A stretch of 64,000 bases of DNA from Mycobacterium asiaticum (GCF_001668675.1 NZ_LZKQ01000159.1:35139-99138); one strand, 5' to 3'; shown: positions 9,084 through 19,395, counted from the stretch's first letter. Notes: generated from the letters alone by a model not told the origin. Numbers and translations: made by a program.

Positions 9084-10963
9084 GCCGCCTGACGGAACGA
9101 GCGACCGCTTCCTTCGGCACCGCGCTGCTTCCCGAGGAGCACGGCGGGCCCTCGCCCGAACAGTTCGTCGCACGCGTCGACCGCTATCTCAACCGGATGC
9201 CGGCCACTTCCAGGCTGGCGGTGCGGACGGGGTTGATGTCGCTGGCGGCGGCGAGTTATCTCACCACCGGGCGCTCGATGGCCCGCCTGGATCCCGCCCG
9301 GCGCGCCCAGGTGCTGCACCGTATCGCCGGGCTGAGCCCCGACGCCGGGGCCGCCGTCGAGGGCATGAAGGTGATCGGACTGTTGGCCAACGGCGCCGAC
9401 AGCTACGCGACCGAACTGCTCTCCCGCGCCCAGCGCGACGCCGTGGCCCGCCCGGACGCCGCGCTGGACGTCACCCCGTCGACCGAGTGCGCCTCGGTCA
9501 TCACGACCGATGTGGTGATCGTCGGCTCCGGCGCCGGAGGCGCGATGGCGGCCCGCACCCTGGCCCGGGCCGGACTCGATGCCGTCGTCCTGGAAGAAGG
9601 CCGGCGCTGGACCGTCGAGGAGTTCCGCACCACCCACCCCATGGACCGTTACGCCGGTTTGTACCGCGGCGCCGGCGCCACCGTCGCGCTGGGCCGTCCG
9701 ACGGTCGTGCTGCCCATGGGCCGGGCCGTCGGCGGCACCACCGTGGTCAATTCCGGGACCTGTTTTCGCCCACCGCGCGACGTGCAGCAACGGTGGCGCG
9801 ACCAATTCGGGCTGGCCCTGGCCGACCCGGACCGGTTCGGTGCCTACCTCGACGAGGTCGAGCACACGCTGCAGGTCGCGCCGGCCCGCCGCGACGTGAT
9901 GGGCCGCAACGGCAACCTGCTGCTCGAGGCCGCGGATTCGCTGGGCTGGCAGGCCGCACCCATTCCGCGTAACGCGCCGGGGTGTGCGGGCTGCTGTCAG
10001 TGCGCGATCGGCTGCCCGCACAACGCCAAATACGGGGTCCATCTCAACGCGTTGCCGCAGGCGTGCGCCGCCGGCGCGCGCATCATCTCCCAAGCCCGTG
10101 TCGAGCGGGTGCTGGTTCAGGACGGGCGTGCTCGCGGGGTGCGTGCCCGTCGGCCGGACGGCACCGCGATCGACATCCTGGCCGCCACCGTGGTGATCGC
10201 CGCGGGCGCCACCGAGACACCGATGCTGTTGCGGCGCAGTGGTCTTGGTCGGCACCCGCGGCTGGGCCACAACCTGGCGCTGCACCCGGCGACGATGCTC
10301 GCCGGCCGCTTCGACGATGACGTCTACGCCTGGCGCGGCATCCTGCAGAGCGCGGCCGTGCACGAGTTCCACGAGTCCGACGGCGTGCTGATCGAGGCCA
10401 CCTCCACACCGCCGGGCATGGGTTCGATGGTGTTTCCCGGCTACGGCGCCGAACTGCTGCGCTGGCTGGACCGCGCCCCGCAGGTGGCGACCTTCGGCGC
10501 GATGGTGGCCGATGAGGGAGTCGGCTCGGTGTTGTCGGTGCGCGGCGAGACGCTGGTGCGCTACGACATCGCGCAGGGCGACATCGCCAAGCTGCGGGTA
10601 GCGCTGGAGACCATCGGGAAGTTGCTGTTCGCCGCGGGTGCCGTGGAGGTGCTCACCGGCCTGCCCGGCGCGATGACGGTGCGGTCGATGCCCGAGCTGC
10701 GCGAGGTGCTGGCTCGCAGCAACCCGCGCAGCCTGCATCTGGCGGCCTTCCACCCGACCGGCACCGCGGCCGCCGGTTCCGACGCGCAGGTGTGTCCGGT
10801 CGACGCGACGGGACGGTTACGGGGTGTCGACGGGGTGTGGGTGGCGGATGCGTCGGTGCTGCCCAGCTGCCCCGAGGTGAATCCGCAGCTGTCCATCATG
10901 GCGGTGGCACTGGCGGTGGCCGACGAGGTGGCGGGCAGCCTGAATCAGCCCTCCAGCTTGTAG
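9080..10963 (+). CDS. GMC-family FAD-dependent oxidoreductase, Rv0492c-type
   Basis: 627 aa. The FAD-binding motif VVIVGSGAGGAMAARTLARA lies at about residues 145-165, followed by the acidic LEEG. A cysteine-rich insert (GCAGCCQCAIGCPHN) follows mid-protein, and the GMC C-terminal signature is present (HPTGTAAAGS, then VADASVLPSCPEVNPQLSI). GMC enzymes oxidise alcohols or sterols with FAD; the substrate is unknown. Start is the ATG at 9080 in an ATGA overlap with the previous gene; the open frame extends 59 codons upstream but those overlap Rv0492A in another frame. Its 3' end overlaps convergent regX3 by 19 bp. Confidence 0.9.
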   Translation: MSRLTERATASFGTALLPEEHGGPSPEQFVARVDRYLNRMPATSRLAVRTGLMSLAAASYLTTGRSMARLDPARRAQVLHRIAGLSPDAGAAVEGMKVIGLLANGADSYATELLSRAQRDAVARPDAALDVTPSTECASVITTDVVIVGSGAGGAMAARTLARAGLDAVVLEEGRRWTVEEFRTTHPMDRYAGLYRGAGATVALGRPTVVLPMGRAVGGTTVVNSGTCFRPPRDVQQRWRDQFGLALADPDRFGAYLDEVEHTLQVAPARRDVMGRNGNLLLEAADSLGWQAAPIPRNAPGCAGCCQCAIGCPHNAKYGVHLNALPQACAAGARIISQARVERVLVQDGRARGVRARRPDGTAIDILAATVVIAAGATETPMLLRRSGLGRHPRLGHNLALHPATMLAGRFDDDVYAWRGILQSAAVHEFHESDGVLIEATSTPPGMGSMVFPGYGAELLRWLDRAPQVATFGAMVADEGVGSVLSVRGETLVRYDIAQGDIAKLRVALETIGKLLFAAGAVEVLTGLPGAMTVRSMPELREVLARSNPRSLHLAAFHPTGTAAAGSDAQVCPVDATGRLRGVDGVWVADASVLPSCPEVNPQLSIMAVALAVADEVAGSLNQPSSL

Positions 10964-11628
10964 CCCAGTCCCCGCACCGTCACCAAGTGCACCGGGTTGG
11001 CCGGGTCCGCCTCGATCTTGGAGCGCAGCCGCTTGACGTGTACGTCGAGGGTCTTGGTGTCGCCGACGTAGTCTGCCCCCCAGACCCGGTCGATCAACTG
11101 ACCGCGGGTCAGTACCCGTCCGCTGTTGCGCATCAGGTACTCAAGTAGGTCGAATTCCTTGAGCGGCAACGTGATTGTGTCGCCGTTCACCGAAACGACG
11201 TGCCGCTCGACATCCATCCGGACCGGTCCGGACTCGAGCACTCCGTCGCTGATCTCCGAGTCGTCGTCACCGCCGCGGCGCAGCACGGCCCGGATCCGGG
11301 CGATCAACTCGCGCGCGGAGTAGGGCTTGGTGACGTAGTCGTCGGCGCCCAACTCCAGGCCGACCACCTTGTCGATCTCGCTGTCGCGGGCGGTGACCAT
11401 GATCACCGGCACACCCGAGCGGGCGCGCAATTGCTTGCAAACCTCGGTGCCGGACATGCCCGGCAGCATCAAATCCAGCAGCACGATGTCGGCGCCGGCG
11501 CGGTCGAACTCGGCGAGCGCCGCGGGTCCGTCGGTCACCACCGTGGCCTCGAAACCCTCTTTACGCAGCAGAAACGCCAGCGGGTCCGCCAGCGACTCCT
11601 CGTCCTCCACGATCAATACGCTGGTCAT
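10945..11628 (-). CDS. regX3: Response regulator RegX3 (OmpR/PhoB family)
   Basis: 227 aa. Receiver domain with acidic residues in VLIVEDEESL, phospho-acceptor Asp52 in VLLDLMLPG, and the T/K positions in MVTARDS and YVTKPYS; C-terminal winged helix with DLLEYLMRNSGRVLTRGQL and RSKIEADPANP. Partner of SenX3 in the phosphate-starvation response, controlling pst genes and ESX-5 secretion in known mycobacteria. ATG shares its first base with the senX3 stop (TAATG), so translation is coupled. Convergent overlap with the GMC gene. Confidence 0.97.
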   Translation of the reverse strand: MTSVLIVEDEESLADPLAFLLRKEGFEATVVTDGPAALAEFDRAGADIVLLDLMLPGMSGTEVCKQLRARSGVPVIMVTARDSEIDKVVGLELGADDYVTKPYSARELIARIRAVLRRGGDDDSEISDGVLESGPVRMDVERHVVSVNGDTITLPLKEFDLLEYLMRNSGRVLTRGQLIDRVWGADYVGDTKTLDVHVKRLRSKIEADPANPVHLVTVRGLGYKLEG

Positions 11629-12869
11629 TATCGGCTCAGCTCTTCCTCTCGTTGTGGCCGGCCTGGCCTTTTCTCGCGGCTCAGGAGTTGCTCGGCCTGG
11701 TCGTTGTCCTCCTGCGGCGGCGTCGATGCCTGCCCGTCGGCCGGAATGGACAGCGTGAAGGTCGACCCGGTCCCGGGCTTGCTCCAGACCCCGATGCTGC
11801 CGCCGTGGTTGGCCGCGACATGCTTGACGATCGCCAACCCCAGCCCACTTCCGCCGGTGGCGCGCGAGCGCGCCTTGTCGCCGCGGAAGAAGCGCTCGAA
11901 GACGCGCTCCTGGTCCTCCAGGGCGATTCCGATGCCCCGGTCGGTGACGGCGATCTCGATGTTGTCGCCGCGCCGGCGGCGGCTGATCGAGACCAGCGAG
12001 CCGCGCGGCGAATAGGCGATCGCGTTGGACACCAGGTTGGCCAGGGCGGTCACCAGCAGGGTTTGGTCGCCCACCACTTGCAGCCCGCTCGGGGCGTCGG
12101 TCCGGACCTCGATCTCGGCGTTCTCGGCGGCCACCTTGTGCCGCGCAATCGCTTCGGACACGACGGTGTCGATTTCGACGTCGGTCACGTTGGACAGCCG
12201 CTCGGCGCCCTGCAGCCGGGACAGCTCGATCAGCTCGGCGACCATGTCACCCAGGCGGTTGGCCTCGATCAGCACCTTCTCAGCGAACCTGCGCACGGTC
12301 TCGGAGTCGTCGGTGGAGGCCAACAGGGCCTCGGCGAGCAAGGCCATCGCACCGACCGGCGTCTTGAGCTCGTGACTGACATTGGCGACGAAGTCGCGCC
12401 GCGTCGCCTCCATCCGGGCGTAGTCGGACTGGTCATGGACGAACACCACCGCGAACCGGCGGTCCTCCTCGCTGAGCAACCGGGCATGGCCGTGCACCAA
12501 CAACCCGGACCGGCCACCGGAACGCTTGGCCGGCGCCAGGTCGAACTCGACGTCTTCCCCGCCCAGAGCTTGCTGGGCGGCCCGCCAGGCCTCGTCGTCG
12601 AGCTGCCGGTCGCGGACCAGACCGAGCTCCTTGGCCCGGTTGTTGAGGTAGACGACGTCGCGGTGGGTGTCCACCACCGCCGCCCCCATCGGCATCAACG
12701 CGACGATCTGCTGCAGCATCTGGGCGATGGTGATCCCGGTCCATTCGGTGGCCACTCGCTGGCGGCGTTGCCCCACCCGGCCTGACAGCCGGACACCCGC
12801 TGCCACACCCACGGCCAATGCCAGCGTGGACAAAACCCCGGCCAGCAACAGTGCCGAGAACACAGTCAC
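11628..12869 (-). CDS. senX3: Sensor histidine kinase SenX3
   Basis: 413 aa. One N-terminal hydrophobic segment ([21 protein letters not shown]), a PAS-like region ([17 protein letters not shown]), the phospho-acceptor His166 in NVSHELKTP, then N box [13 protein letters not shown]1 TDRGIGI and G2 [13 protein letters not shown]. It senses phosphate status through the Pst/PhoU system in other mycobacteria and phosphorylates RegX3. The C-terminal tail after residue 380 is charged and low complexity. Candidate PHO-box repeats lie about 85-115 bp upstream. Confidence 0.97.
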   Translation of the reverse strand: MTVFSALLLAGVLSTLALAVGVAAGVRLSGRVGQRRQRVATEWTGITIAQMLQQIVALMPMGAAVVDTHRDVVYLNNRAKELGLVRDRQLDDEAWRAAQQALGGEDVEFDLAPAKRSGGRSGLLVHGHARLLSEEDRRFAVVFVHDQSDYARMEATRRDFVANVSHELKTPVGAMALLAEALLASTDDSETVRRFAEKVLIEANRLGDMVAELIELSRLQGAERLSNVTDVEIDTVVSEAIARHKVAAENAEIEVRTDAPSGLQVVGDQTLLVTALANLVSNAIAYSPRGSLVSISRRRRGDNIEIAVTDRGIGIALEDQERVFERFFRGDKARSRATGGSGLGLAIVKHVAANHGGSIGVWSKPGTGSTFTLSIPADGQASTPPQEDNDQAEQLLSREKRPGRPQREEELSR

Positions 12870-12951
12870 ACCAGAAATCCTACAAATCAGGTGAACGGTG
12901 CCCTAGCGGAGCGCGGCCAAAATCGTACAAGTCACATGCTCCGCCACAGGT

Positions 12952-12984
12952 GTTCGGCTGCAGTTCACGCGGCGTTTAGCAACC
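12952..12984. promoter_or_regulatory. Candidate RegX3/PHO box: three 11-bp direct repeats upstream of senX3
   Basis: GTTCGGCTGCA (12952), GTTCACGCGGC (12963) and GTTTAGCAACC (12974) are three contiguous 11-bp units sharing a GTTY start. PhoB/PhoP-family actinobacterial boxes are direct repeats of 11 bp with GTTCACC-like units, and RegX3 is known to control its own operon. The gene-free stretch here is 12870-13004, between senX3 and gpm1. Confidence 0.45.
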
Positions 12985-13004
12985 GGCCGCGCGCGCGCCC
13001 CAAA

Positions 13005-13760
13005 TCACCCTTTCGCGGTGCCCTGGCTGGCCACCGCTGCGGCTCCGGCCTCGGCCGCGTCCGGGTCCAGATAGGTCCCACCAGGCACGACCGGCCGCAG
13101 ATCGGCGTCCAGGTCATAGCGCAGCGGGATCCCGGTCGGGATGTTCAGTCCGACGACGTCGTCATCGGACATCCCGTCCAGGTACTTGACCAGGGCACGC
13201 AGCGAATTTCCGTGGGCCGCGATCAGCACCGTCTTGCCGATGCGCAGATCCGGCACGATCACGTCGGTGTAATAGGGCAAAAAGCGGTCCACCACGTCGG
13301 CCAGGCACTCGGTCAGCGGGCCGCCGTTGATGTTGGCGTAGCGCGGGTCGGTGTCCTGGCTGAACTCGCTGCCCCGCTCGATCTCCGGCGGCGGGGTGTC
13401 GTAGCTGCGTCGCCACGCCATGAACTGTTCTTCGCCGTACTTCTCCTTGGTCTTGGCCTTGTCCAGGCCCTGCAACGCCCCGTAATGGCGTTCGTTGAGC
13501 CGCCAGCTGCGGTGCACCGGGATCCACAGCCGGTCCGCGGCGTCCAGAGCCAGGTGCGCGGTGCTGATCGCACGCCGCAGCAACGAGGTGTAGAGCACGT
13601 CGGGCAGCAGGTTTTGCTCGGCCAGCAGTTCCCCGCCTCGCACCGCCTCGGCGCGGCCCTTCTCGGTCAGGCCGACGTCGACCCATCCGGTGAACAGATT
13701 GCGGGCATTCCAGTCGCTTTCGCCGTGGCGCAGCAGCACCAATGTGCCAATGTCTCCCAT
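13005..13760 (-). CDS. gpm1: 2,3-bisphosphoglycerate-dependent phosphoglycerate mutase
   Basis: 251 aa. The catalytic motif [12 protein letters not shown], with phospho-His12, opens the protein; [24 protein letters not shown] and [15 protein letters not shown] (second catalytic His) follow in the standard order. It interconverts 3- and 2-phosphoglycerate in glycolysis and gluconeogenesis. Located upstream of senX3 on the same strand, as Rv0489 is in M. tuberculosis. Start ATG 13760 places the RHG motif at the usual distance. Confidence 0.97.
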   Translation of the reverse strand: MGDIGTLVLLRHGESDWNARNLFTGWVDVGLTEKGRAEAVRGGELLAEQNLLPDVLYTSLLRRAISTAHLALDAADRLWIPVHRSWRLNERHYGALQGLDKAKTKEKYGEEQFMAWRRSYDTPPPEIERGSEFSQDTDPRYANINGGPLTECLADVVDRFLPYYTDVIVPDLRIGKTVLIAAHGNSLRALVKYLDGMSDDDVVGLNIPTGIPLRYDLDADLRPVVPGGTYLDPDAAEAGAAAVASQGTAKG

Positions 13761-13846
13761 GCGGGAAAGTCTCTCACGCTCATCGAGCGTGGGGCGTACG
13801 GAGGAGTTCGAGCGGGTTCGCGTACCGCAGGCCCACGCTCGACGAG

Positions 13847-14350
13847 TCAGTCCTCTTCGTCCTCGATGAGATGTGCGAATGCCTCGAGGTTCTTCAGCGA
13901 CTCACCGCGCGACACCCGCCAGTCCCACTCTTTCTGGATCGACGAGCGAAAACCCAACTCCAGCAACGTATTGAAGTCCGAGTCGACCGCTTCGAGCACC
14001 TGGCCCAGCACCCGGTCGATCTCGTCGGCGTCAACGGAAGCCAGCGACATCCGCCCGACCAGGTAGATGTCGCCGACGTTGTCCAAGGTGTAGGCGACCC
14101 CGTAGAGCCGGCGGTTGCGCTTGAGCAGGAACCGGTACACACCCTCGTGGTTCTCGTCGGGCTTGCGGCACACGAACGCCTCGACCCGCACCGAATGCTC
14201 CCCGATGCTCAAGATGGTGTTGGTCTTCAGCCGACGCTCGCCGGGTAACTCGACAATGATGCCCGGCAACCCGCCCCGCGCCCCGGCGTGCTTCGAGTAC
14301 TGCAGATCGCTGCCGCGCAGCGCGTCCTCGATAACCTGCTCGACGCTCAC
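13847..14350 (-). CDS. YbjN-domain protein, Rv0487-type
   Basis: 167 aa, single YbjN domain ([38 protein letters not shown] and [20 protein letters not shown]). The fold resembles type III secretion chaperones, and family members are proposed to bind or stabilise other proteins; no molecular role is established for this one. The start overlaps the mshA stop by 4 bp, so it is co-translated with the mycothiol glycosyltransferase. It is followed directly by gpm1: the LysE-type Rv0488 found here in M. tuberculosis is absent. Confidence 0.85.
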   Translation of the reverse strand: MSVEQVIEDALRGSDLQYSKHAGARGGLPGIIVELPGERRLKTNTILSIGEHSVRVEAFVCRKPDENHEGVYRFLLKRNRRLYGVAYTLDNVGDIYLVGRMSLASVDADEIDRVLGQVLEAVDSDFNTLLELGFRSSIQKEWDWRVSRGESLKNLEAFAHLIEDEED

Positions 14351-15678
14351 GCACCCACCCCGCGACGCGCTGTCCAGCGGCGGGGCTTGCGCTTGGCGGT
14401 GAGATCACGGAGATCACGCACGCGGCGCTGCCGGTCAGCGGTGAAGTCACCGATCGCACGCCGGTAGCTGGCCAGCAATGCGTCGGTGGTGTTCTCCCAG
14501 GAGAAAGTGGCCGCATGCTTGGCCGCGGCGCGGCTCATCGCCCAGCCCTGCGGGCCGGCGCCGATGCGCAGCAGGTGGTCGATGGCGTCGGCCCACTGTC
14601 CGACATCGTGTCCGGACACCAGCGTGCCGGTGACCCCGTCGCGCACCGCCACCGGCAGCCCGCCGACCGCGGCCGCCACCACGGGCGTGCCGCAGGCCTG
14701 CGCCTCGACCGCGACCAGGCCGAACGACTCCGAATAACTCGGCACCGCGACCAGGTCCGCCGCATGGAACAAGGTCGCCAGCTCGGAGCGGGACTGCGGG
14801 GGCAGGAACGTCACCCGTTCGGCGATGCCCAGCTCGTCGGCCAAGCGTGCCAGCCCGTCCGGCGAGGCCAGCCCGCTGCCCGACGGCCCCCCGGCGACGA
14901 TGATCCGCACACCCGGCAGTCTGGCCGCCGCGCGCAGCACGATGTCGGGCGCTTTGAGCGGCTGGATCCGTCCGACGAACGCCACCACCGGCTCGTCCGC
15001 GGCGAGTCCCAGTGCGTGCCGGGCCGCCGCTCGGTCACCGGGTGAGAACACGTCCAGGTCGACACCGGGGTGCACCACATCGATGCGCGACGGATCCGCG
15101 TGATGCAACGAAATCAATTGACGTGCTTCGTCTTCGGTGTTGACGATTAACCGGTCAGCCTCATCGACGACCTGCTGTTCGCCGATCGTGCGCATCGGCG
15201 GCTCGGCCGTGTCGCCCTCGGCCAGGGTGGCGTTCTTGACCGCGGCCAGCGTGTGCGCGGTATGCACCAGCGGCACCGCCCACCGGTCCCGCGCCAGCCA
15301 GCCGACCTGTCCGGACAGCCAGTAGTGGGAGTGCACGATGTCGTAGTAACCCGGCTCGTGCGCGGCCTCCGCGCGCAGCACACTGGCGGCGAAGGCACAC
15401 AGCTGAGTCGGCAGGTCGTATTTGTCCAAGCCCTCGAACGGCCCCGCCACCACGTTGCGCACCAGCACGCCGGGCTCGACGTGCACGATCGCCGGATCGG
15501 CCGATGCGGTGGCCCGGGTGAAGATCTCCACCTCGATGCCGCGCCGGGCCAGATGCAGCGCGCTCTGCAACACGTAGACGTTCATTCCGCCGGCATCACC
15601 GGTGCCGGGCTGCGCCAGTGGCGACGTGTGTACCGCTAACAGGGCAACCCGACGGGGATCGTCACCGGCATAACGCAC
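14347..15678 (-). CDS. mshA: D-inositol-3-phosphate glycosyltransferase MshA
   Basis: 443 aa, GT-B fold, GT4 family. N-terminal domain with [18 protein letters not shown] and [15 protein letters not shown]-terminal nucleotide-sugar domain with [14 protein letters not shown] and the E-x7-E signature in [17 protein letters not shown]. It transfers GlcNAc from UDP-GlcNAc to 1L-myo-inositol-1-phosphate, the first committed step of mycothiol synthesis. ATG at 15678; the C-terminal 40 residues are basic. Followed by the YbjN gene with a 4-bp overlap. Equivalent to Rv0486. Confidence 0.96.
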   Translation of the reverse strand: MRYAGDDPRRVALLAVHTSPLAQPGTGDAGGMNVYVLQSALHLARRGIEVEIFTRATASADPAIVHVEPGVLVRNVVAGPFEGLDKYDLPTQLCAFAASVLRAEAAHEPGYYDIVHSHYWLSGQVGWLARDRWAVPLVHTAHTLAAVKNATLAEGDTAEPPMRTIGEQQVVDEADRLIVNTEDEARQLISLHHADPSRIDVVHPGVDLDVFSPGDRAAARHALGLAADEPVVAFVGRIQPLKAPDIVLRAAARLPGVRIIVAGGPSGSGLASPDGLARLADELGIAERVTFLPPQSRSELATLFHAADLVAVPSYSESFGLVAVEAQACGTPVVAAAVGGLPVAVRDGVTGTLVSGHDVGQWADAIDHLLRIGAGPQGWAMSRAAAKHAATFSWENTTDALLASYRRAIGDFTADRQRRVRDLRDLTAKRKPRRWTARRGVGA

Positions 15679-15732
15679 ACTGTCATCTTTACAGGACGCG
15701 CGGATCCGAACCGTCGCGAGCAGGTCAGAGCG

Positions 15733-17049
15733 CTACTTGGCGATCGCCTCGGGCTCGGCGCCGGCGCCGCGGCTGCCGATCACCCCGGACCTGCGCATCG
15801 CGCTCAACGGGTCGGCATACAAGCTGTCCAGCGAGGTGATGCCGGCGCCGGCCTCCTGCACCCGGTTGCCGAAGGCGGTGACGCGGATATCCCGGGGTGG
15901 CAGCACCGAGCGGGCCGCGAAGGCCGCCTCGACGTCCTGCATTGCCTCCGGATATTCGGTGAACGCCTGCCCGCCGACCACCAACTCGTCCGGGTTGAGC
16001 AGGTCGCGCAGCAAGGCGACGGCCTCGCCCAGCACCCGGGCACGTTCGGTCAGCAGTTCCCTGGCCTGTTGGTTGCCGGACCGGGCCAGCCGCAGCAGGT
16101 CGGTGGTCGCGCCGGCCGAGGCACCAGCGCGGTTGCTGGGGGCGACACCCGGCAGGATCCGCAGCCGTCGGGCGGCCGCCAGCACCGCCTCGTCGCTGAC
16201 GGTGGACTCCAATTGACCGGTGCCGCCCAGCAATTCGGATTGCACCGGCAGCGCGGCAATGGTGCCCGGACCGCTGGCCGGGCAATGCACCCGTCCGCCG
16301 ATCACCAGCGCGTAGCCCACCGTCTCGCGCGCATACACATACAGGCTGGTCGAGGAGCCGGGGGCGAACCGCCGCATGCCGAGCAACAGTTCGGCACCGG
16401 CCATGGCGTCGACGTGGGCCGCGACCGACACCGGCAGCCCGAGCGCGTCGGCCAGCACCGGGCCGACCGGAGCCTGTCGCCAGCCCAGCCGCGGGTGGTC
16501 GACCAAGCCGTTGGCACTGTCGACGGTGCCACCGATCGACACCCCGACCCACAGCGCCCGCCGCCGGTGCCAACGCTGCAGGTAGCGGCTGGCGCTGTGC
16601 GCGAGCGAGGCCAGCGCCGGGCCCGCGGCGTTGAGCGGCGTCGGAGTCTCGACCGTGTCCAGCGTGCGCCCGAACAGGTCGGTGGCCACGATGCTGGTGG
16701 TTCGCGCGCCGATGTGGATGCCGAGCGTGACGAACGGCTCGTGGTTGACCTCGACCGGGACGCGGGGACGTCCAATCGCCCCGGACAGCGCGAGGTCGGC
16801 GCGCTCCCGCAGCAGTCCGGCCTCCAGCAAAGCGATGACCTGCCGGTTCACCGTCGCAATGCTCAGCGAGGTGACGTTGGCGATGACGTCGCGTCCGACC
16901 GGTCCGCGCAACCGTACGGCGCGGAAGACCGAGGCCGCCGCCGAGTCGGAGAGGTGCAGCGCCGGCGGCACGATCTGGCGATACGACCGCAGCGGTCCCT
17001 TAGCGCCGTGGCGCCTGTGTGATTGGTGGGTGAGGGTAGTTGAGTGCAC
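15733..17049 (-). CDS. ROK-family transcriptional regulator, Rv0485-type
   Basis: 438 aa. N-terminal winged helix (about residues 38-95: AAASVFRAVRLRGPVGRDVI, TVNRQVIALLEAGLLRE), then a ROK sugar-kinase-like domain with an actin-type ATPase region (LGIHIGARTTSIVATDLFG, WVGVSIGGTVDS). GTG at 17049 is chosen over an in-frame ATG at 17094 because it gives the expected length and has AAGGA about 10 bp upstream. In M. tuberculosis, Rv0485 is reported to affect expression of PE13/PPE18; the effector is unknown. Divergent from the SDR gene. Confidence 0.88.
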   Translation of the reverse strand: MHSTTLTHQSHRRHGAKGPLRSYRQIVPPALHLSDSAAASVFRAVRLRGPVGRDVIANVTSLSIATVNRQVIALLEAGLLRERADLALSGAIGRPRVPVEVNHEPFVTLGIHIGARTTSIVATDLFGRTLDTVETPTPLNAAGPALASLAHSASRYLQRWHRRRALWVGVSIGGTVDSANGLVDHPRLGWRQAPVGPVLADALGLPVSVAAHVDAMAGAELLLGMRRFAPGSSTSLYVYARETVGYALVIGGRVHCPASGPGTIAALPVQSELLGGTGQLESTVSDEAVLAAARRLRILPGVAPSNRAGASAGATTDLLRLARSGNQQARELLTERARVLGEAVALLRDLLNPDELVVGGQAFTEYPEAMQDVEAAFAARSVLPPRDIRVTAFGNRVQEAGAGITSLDSLYADPLSAMRRSGVIGSRGAGAEPEAIAK

Positions 17050-17231
17050 TGGCAGTCCTTGTCCGAGTTCCGATGGCCGGGTCCCTGGCCACACCCGAGA
17101 CTTGCGTCAGTTCAGGCGCGGCAAAGTGCGCGACAACAACACGCGCCCGCGCAGAGACACGCGGTCGTCGTGTGGAACGTGACGGTGCGGTACACATCGG
17201 AAAATTTAGCACGTTTACTAGAGTTGTCTCG

Positions 17232-17993
17232 GTGAGACCTTCCGAGAGCCGAAATCGAGTAGCGGTGGTAACCGGGGCCAGCTCGGGCATCGGTGAAGCA
17301 ACCGCGAAAACGCTTGCTACACAGGGCTTTCACGTCGTCACGGTGGCCCGTCGGACGGACCGGATCAATGCGCTGGCAGCAGAGATCGGCGGCACCCCGA
17401 TTGTGGCCGATGTCACAAAAGACGAGGACGTGGCCGCGCTGGCCCGGGGATTGGACCGGGTAGATGTGCTGGTCAACAACGCCGGCGGGGCCCGTGGGCT
17501 GGCGCCGGTGGCCGATGCCGACATGGCGCACTGGCGGTGGATGTGGGAGACCAACGTGCTGGGCACGTTGCGGGTGACCCGCGCGCTGCTACCCAAGCTG
17601 ATCGATTCCGGCGACGGCCTGATCGTCACCGTGACTTCCATTGCCGCACTTGAGATTTACGATGGCGGAGCCGGCTACACGGCGGCTAAACACGCGCAGG
17701 GCGCGCTGCACCGCACGCTGCGCGGCGAGCTGCTGGGCAAGCCGGTACGCCTCACCGAGGTTGCTCCGGGGGCGGTCGAGACCGAGTTTTCGCTGGTTCG
17801 CTTCGACGGCGATCAGCAGCGCGCGGAGGCCGTTTACACCGGCATGACGCCGCTGGTGGCAAACGATGTGGCTGAGGTGATCGGCTTCGTGGCATCACGG
17901 CCGCCGCACGTCAACCTCGACCAAATCATCATCCGCCCGCGCGATCAGGCCTCAGCGACCCGTCGGTTCAACCACCTGGACGAGAAGAGCTAG
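17232..17993 (+). CDS. Short-chain dehydrogenase/reductase, Rv0484c-type
   Basis: 253 aa with a classical SDR layout: TGASSGIG cofactor motif near the N-terminus, NNAGGARG, catalytic Ser in VTVTSIAAL and Tyr/Lys in GYTAAKHA. It oxidises or reduces an unidentified alcohol/carbonyl using NAD(P)(H). The open frame extends far upstream, but GTG 17232 gives the family-length protein beginning [15 protein letters not shown]. Its 3' end overlaps the convergent L,D-transpeptidase gene by 26 bp. Confidence 0.88.
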   Translation: MRPSESRNRVAVVTGASSGIGEATAKTLATQGFHVVTVARRTDRINALAAEIGGTPIVADVTKDEDVAALARGLDRVDVLVNNAGGARGLAPVADADMAHWRWMWETNVLGTLRVTRALLPKLIDSGDGLIVTVTSIAALEIYDGGAGYTAAKHAQGALHRTLRGELLGKPVRLTEVAPGAVETEFSLVRFDGDQQRAEAVYTGMTPLVANDVAEVIGFVASRPPHVNLDQIIIRPRDQASATRRFNHLDEKS

Positions 17994-19344
17994 GAGAGCT
18001 CGACGTCGTGGTGGGCGTGCCGGACAGGCTCGGCGCGGTAGAGGGGGTGGCCGGTGCCGTCACCGGAATCTGGGTGCCAGGCGGGCGCGCGGCCGGGGGC
18101 GGCAGGGCCGACATCGACACCCAGGTGTCCCAGTCCACGGCCCAGTCCCAGATGTCGCCGTCAGAGTAGGACAGCTGGATGGTGCTGCCGGTCACCTCGA
18201 CCGGGTCGCCGTAGATCGCCGTCTGGAAGTACTCCGCGGCGTCGGACGTCGACAGGTTGATGCAGCCGTTGGTGACGTTGCTGTTGCCCTGTGCGCCGGC
18301 GCTCATCGGGTTGGCGTGGATGAACTCGCCGTTGTTGGAGATCCGCACCGCCCAGCGCTCGTGCACGTTGCTGTAGCCCGCGGCCGGGTTGGACATGTAG
18401 AAGTCGGCGTACTTCTCGGTGACGACGTGGATGCCGTTGCGGGTGACGTTGCGGGCCTTGTCGGCCTCGCCGTAGCTGCACGGGAAGTCCATGATGACGC
18501 CGGCGTCGGTGACCACCTGGATGCGGTGCGACGACACCTCGGCCTTGACCACCTGACGGCGGCCGATCTGGATGTTCAACGAGAAGTCCTGCGCGCCGTA
18601 GGCACCGTCTCCGAACGGCAGGCCGTAGAGCTTGGCGTCGACGTTGACCGTGGTGCCGGCCGGGTAGTACTCGCGCGGGCGGTAGTGGATGCGGGCGCCC
18701 TTGGCCTCGTCGGGCAGCCAGGCCCAGCTCCCCTCGACCGGCGGGTTGGTGGTGACGGTGAGCGCCCGCTCGACGGCGGCCTTGTCGGCGATCGGCGCGT
18801 CGAACTGGATGATGATCGGCGCCGCGATGCCCACCGTCTGGCCGTCGGCGAGCTGGAATCCGCCGTCGATCTTCTTCTTCGGCGTCACGGTGATGAACTT
18901 GCCCGCCACCGGAATGGCCTTGCCGTCGTGGCCGACGGCGGAGCCGCTCCAGGTGTATGTGGTGTCGTATCCCAGCGGCTCGGTGGTCATGAACACCGTG
19001 CGGTCCTGGTTGAACGTGCCGGCGACGGGCTTGCCGGCGGAATTGGTCAGCGCGACCCGCTGAAACCAGCCGTCACTGACCTGGACGCTGATCGGCGCGA
19101 TCGGCACCACGTCCTCGGTCGCATCGGCCGGCTGGTAGGTCAGTTTGGGCGCCGGGGGCGGCTTCTTCTCGGCGTGCGGGAGGCTGGTCTTTCCGGCGCA
19201 GGCGGCCAGGACGCTGGGTGCGAACACGCCGACACCCAGGGCTGCCAGAGCCCGGCGTCGGTTGATCGCCCCGCCATTTCGGGGGGCGCTGGGAGTGCTC
19301 ACAACAGTTAAAGATACCGGGCGAAACACCCTCTCCCCCACCAC
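17968..19344 (-). CDS. lprQ: Lipoprotein L,D-transpeptidase (LdtMt5/LprQ type)
   Basis: 458 aa. Twin-arginine-like signal ([12 protein letters not shown]) ending in a lipobox with Cys49 (SVLAACAG), two Ig-like domains, then the YkuD catalytic domain with [10 protein letters not shown] and [12 protein letters not shown] holding the nucleophilic Cys. The family usually has SHGC; here, as in M. tuberculosis LdtMt5 (Rv0483), Asn replaces the His. It forms 3-3 peptidoglycan cross-links outside the membrane. A Pro/Ser/Thr-rich tail follows residue about 415. Next gene downstream in transcription order is the convergent SDR; murB lies just upstream on the same strand. Confidence 0.94.
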   Translation of the reverse strand: MVGERVFRPVSLTVVSTPSAPRNGGAINRRRALAALGVGVFAPSVLAACAGKTSLPHAEKKPPPAPKLTYQPADATEDVVPIAPISVQVSDGWFQRVALTNSAGKPVAGTFNQDRTVFMTTEPLGYDTTYTWSGSAVGHDGKAIPVAGKFITVTPKKKIDGGFQLADGQTVGIAAPIIIQFDAPIADKAAVERALTVTTNPPVEGSWAWLPDEAKGARIHYRPREYYPAGTTVNVDAKLYGLPFGDGAYGAQDFSLNIQIGRRQVVKAEVSSHRIQVVTDAGVIMDFPCSYGEADKARNVTRNGIHVVTEKYADFYMSNPAAGYSNVHERWAVRISNNGEFIHANPMSAGAQGNSNVTNGCINLSTSDAAEYFQTAIYGDPVEVTGSTIQLSYSDGDIWDWAVDWDTWVSMSALPPPAARPPGTQIPVTAPATPSTAPSLSGTPTTTSSSPSSSRPGG

Positions 19345-19395
19345 AAAGAGCCGCGGCGGGGCGTCAACGACGTGCCTGAAGTGGCAAACCAGCAG

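Noticed and set aside
9023..10753. 576-aa open frame on the minus strand
   Set aside because: Antisense shadow of the GMC oxidoreductase; His/Arg/Gly-rich composition with no motif, typical of the opposite strand of high-GC coding DNA.
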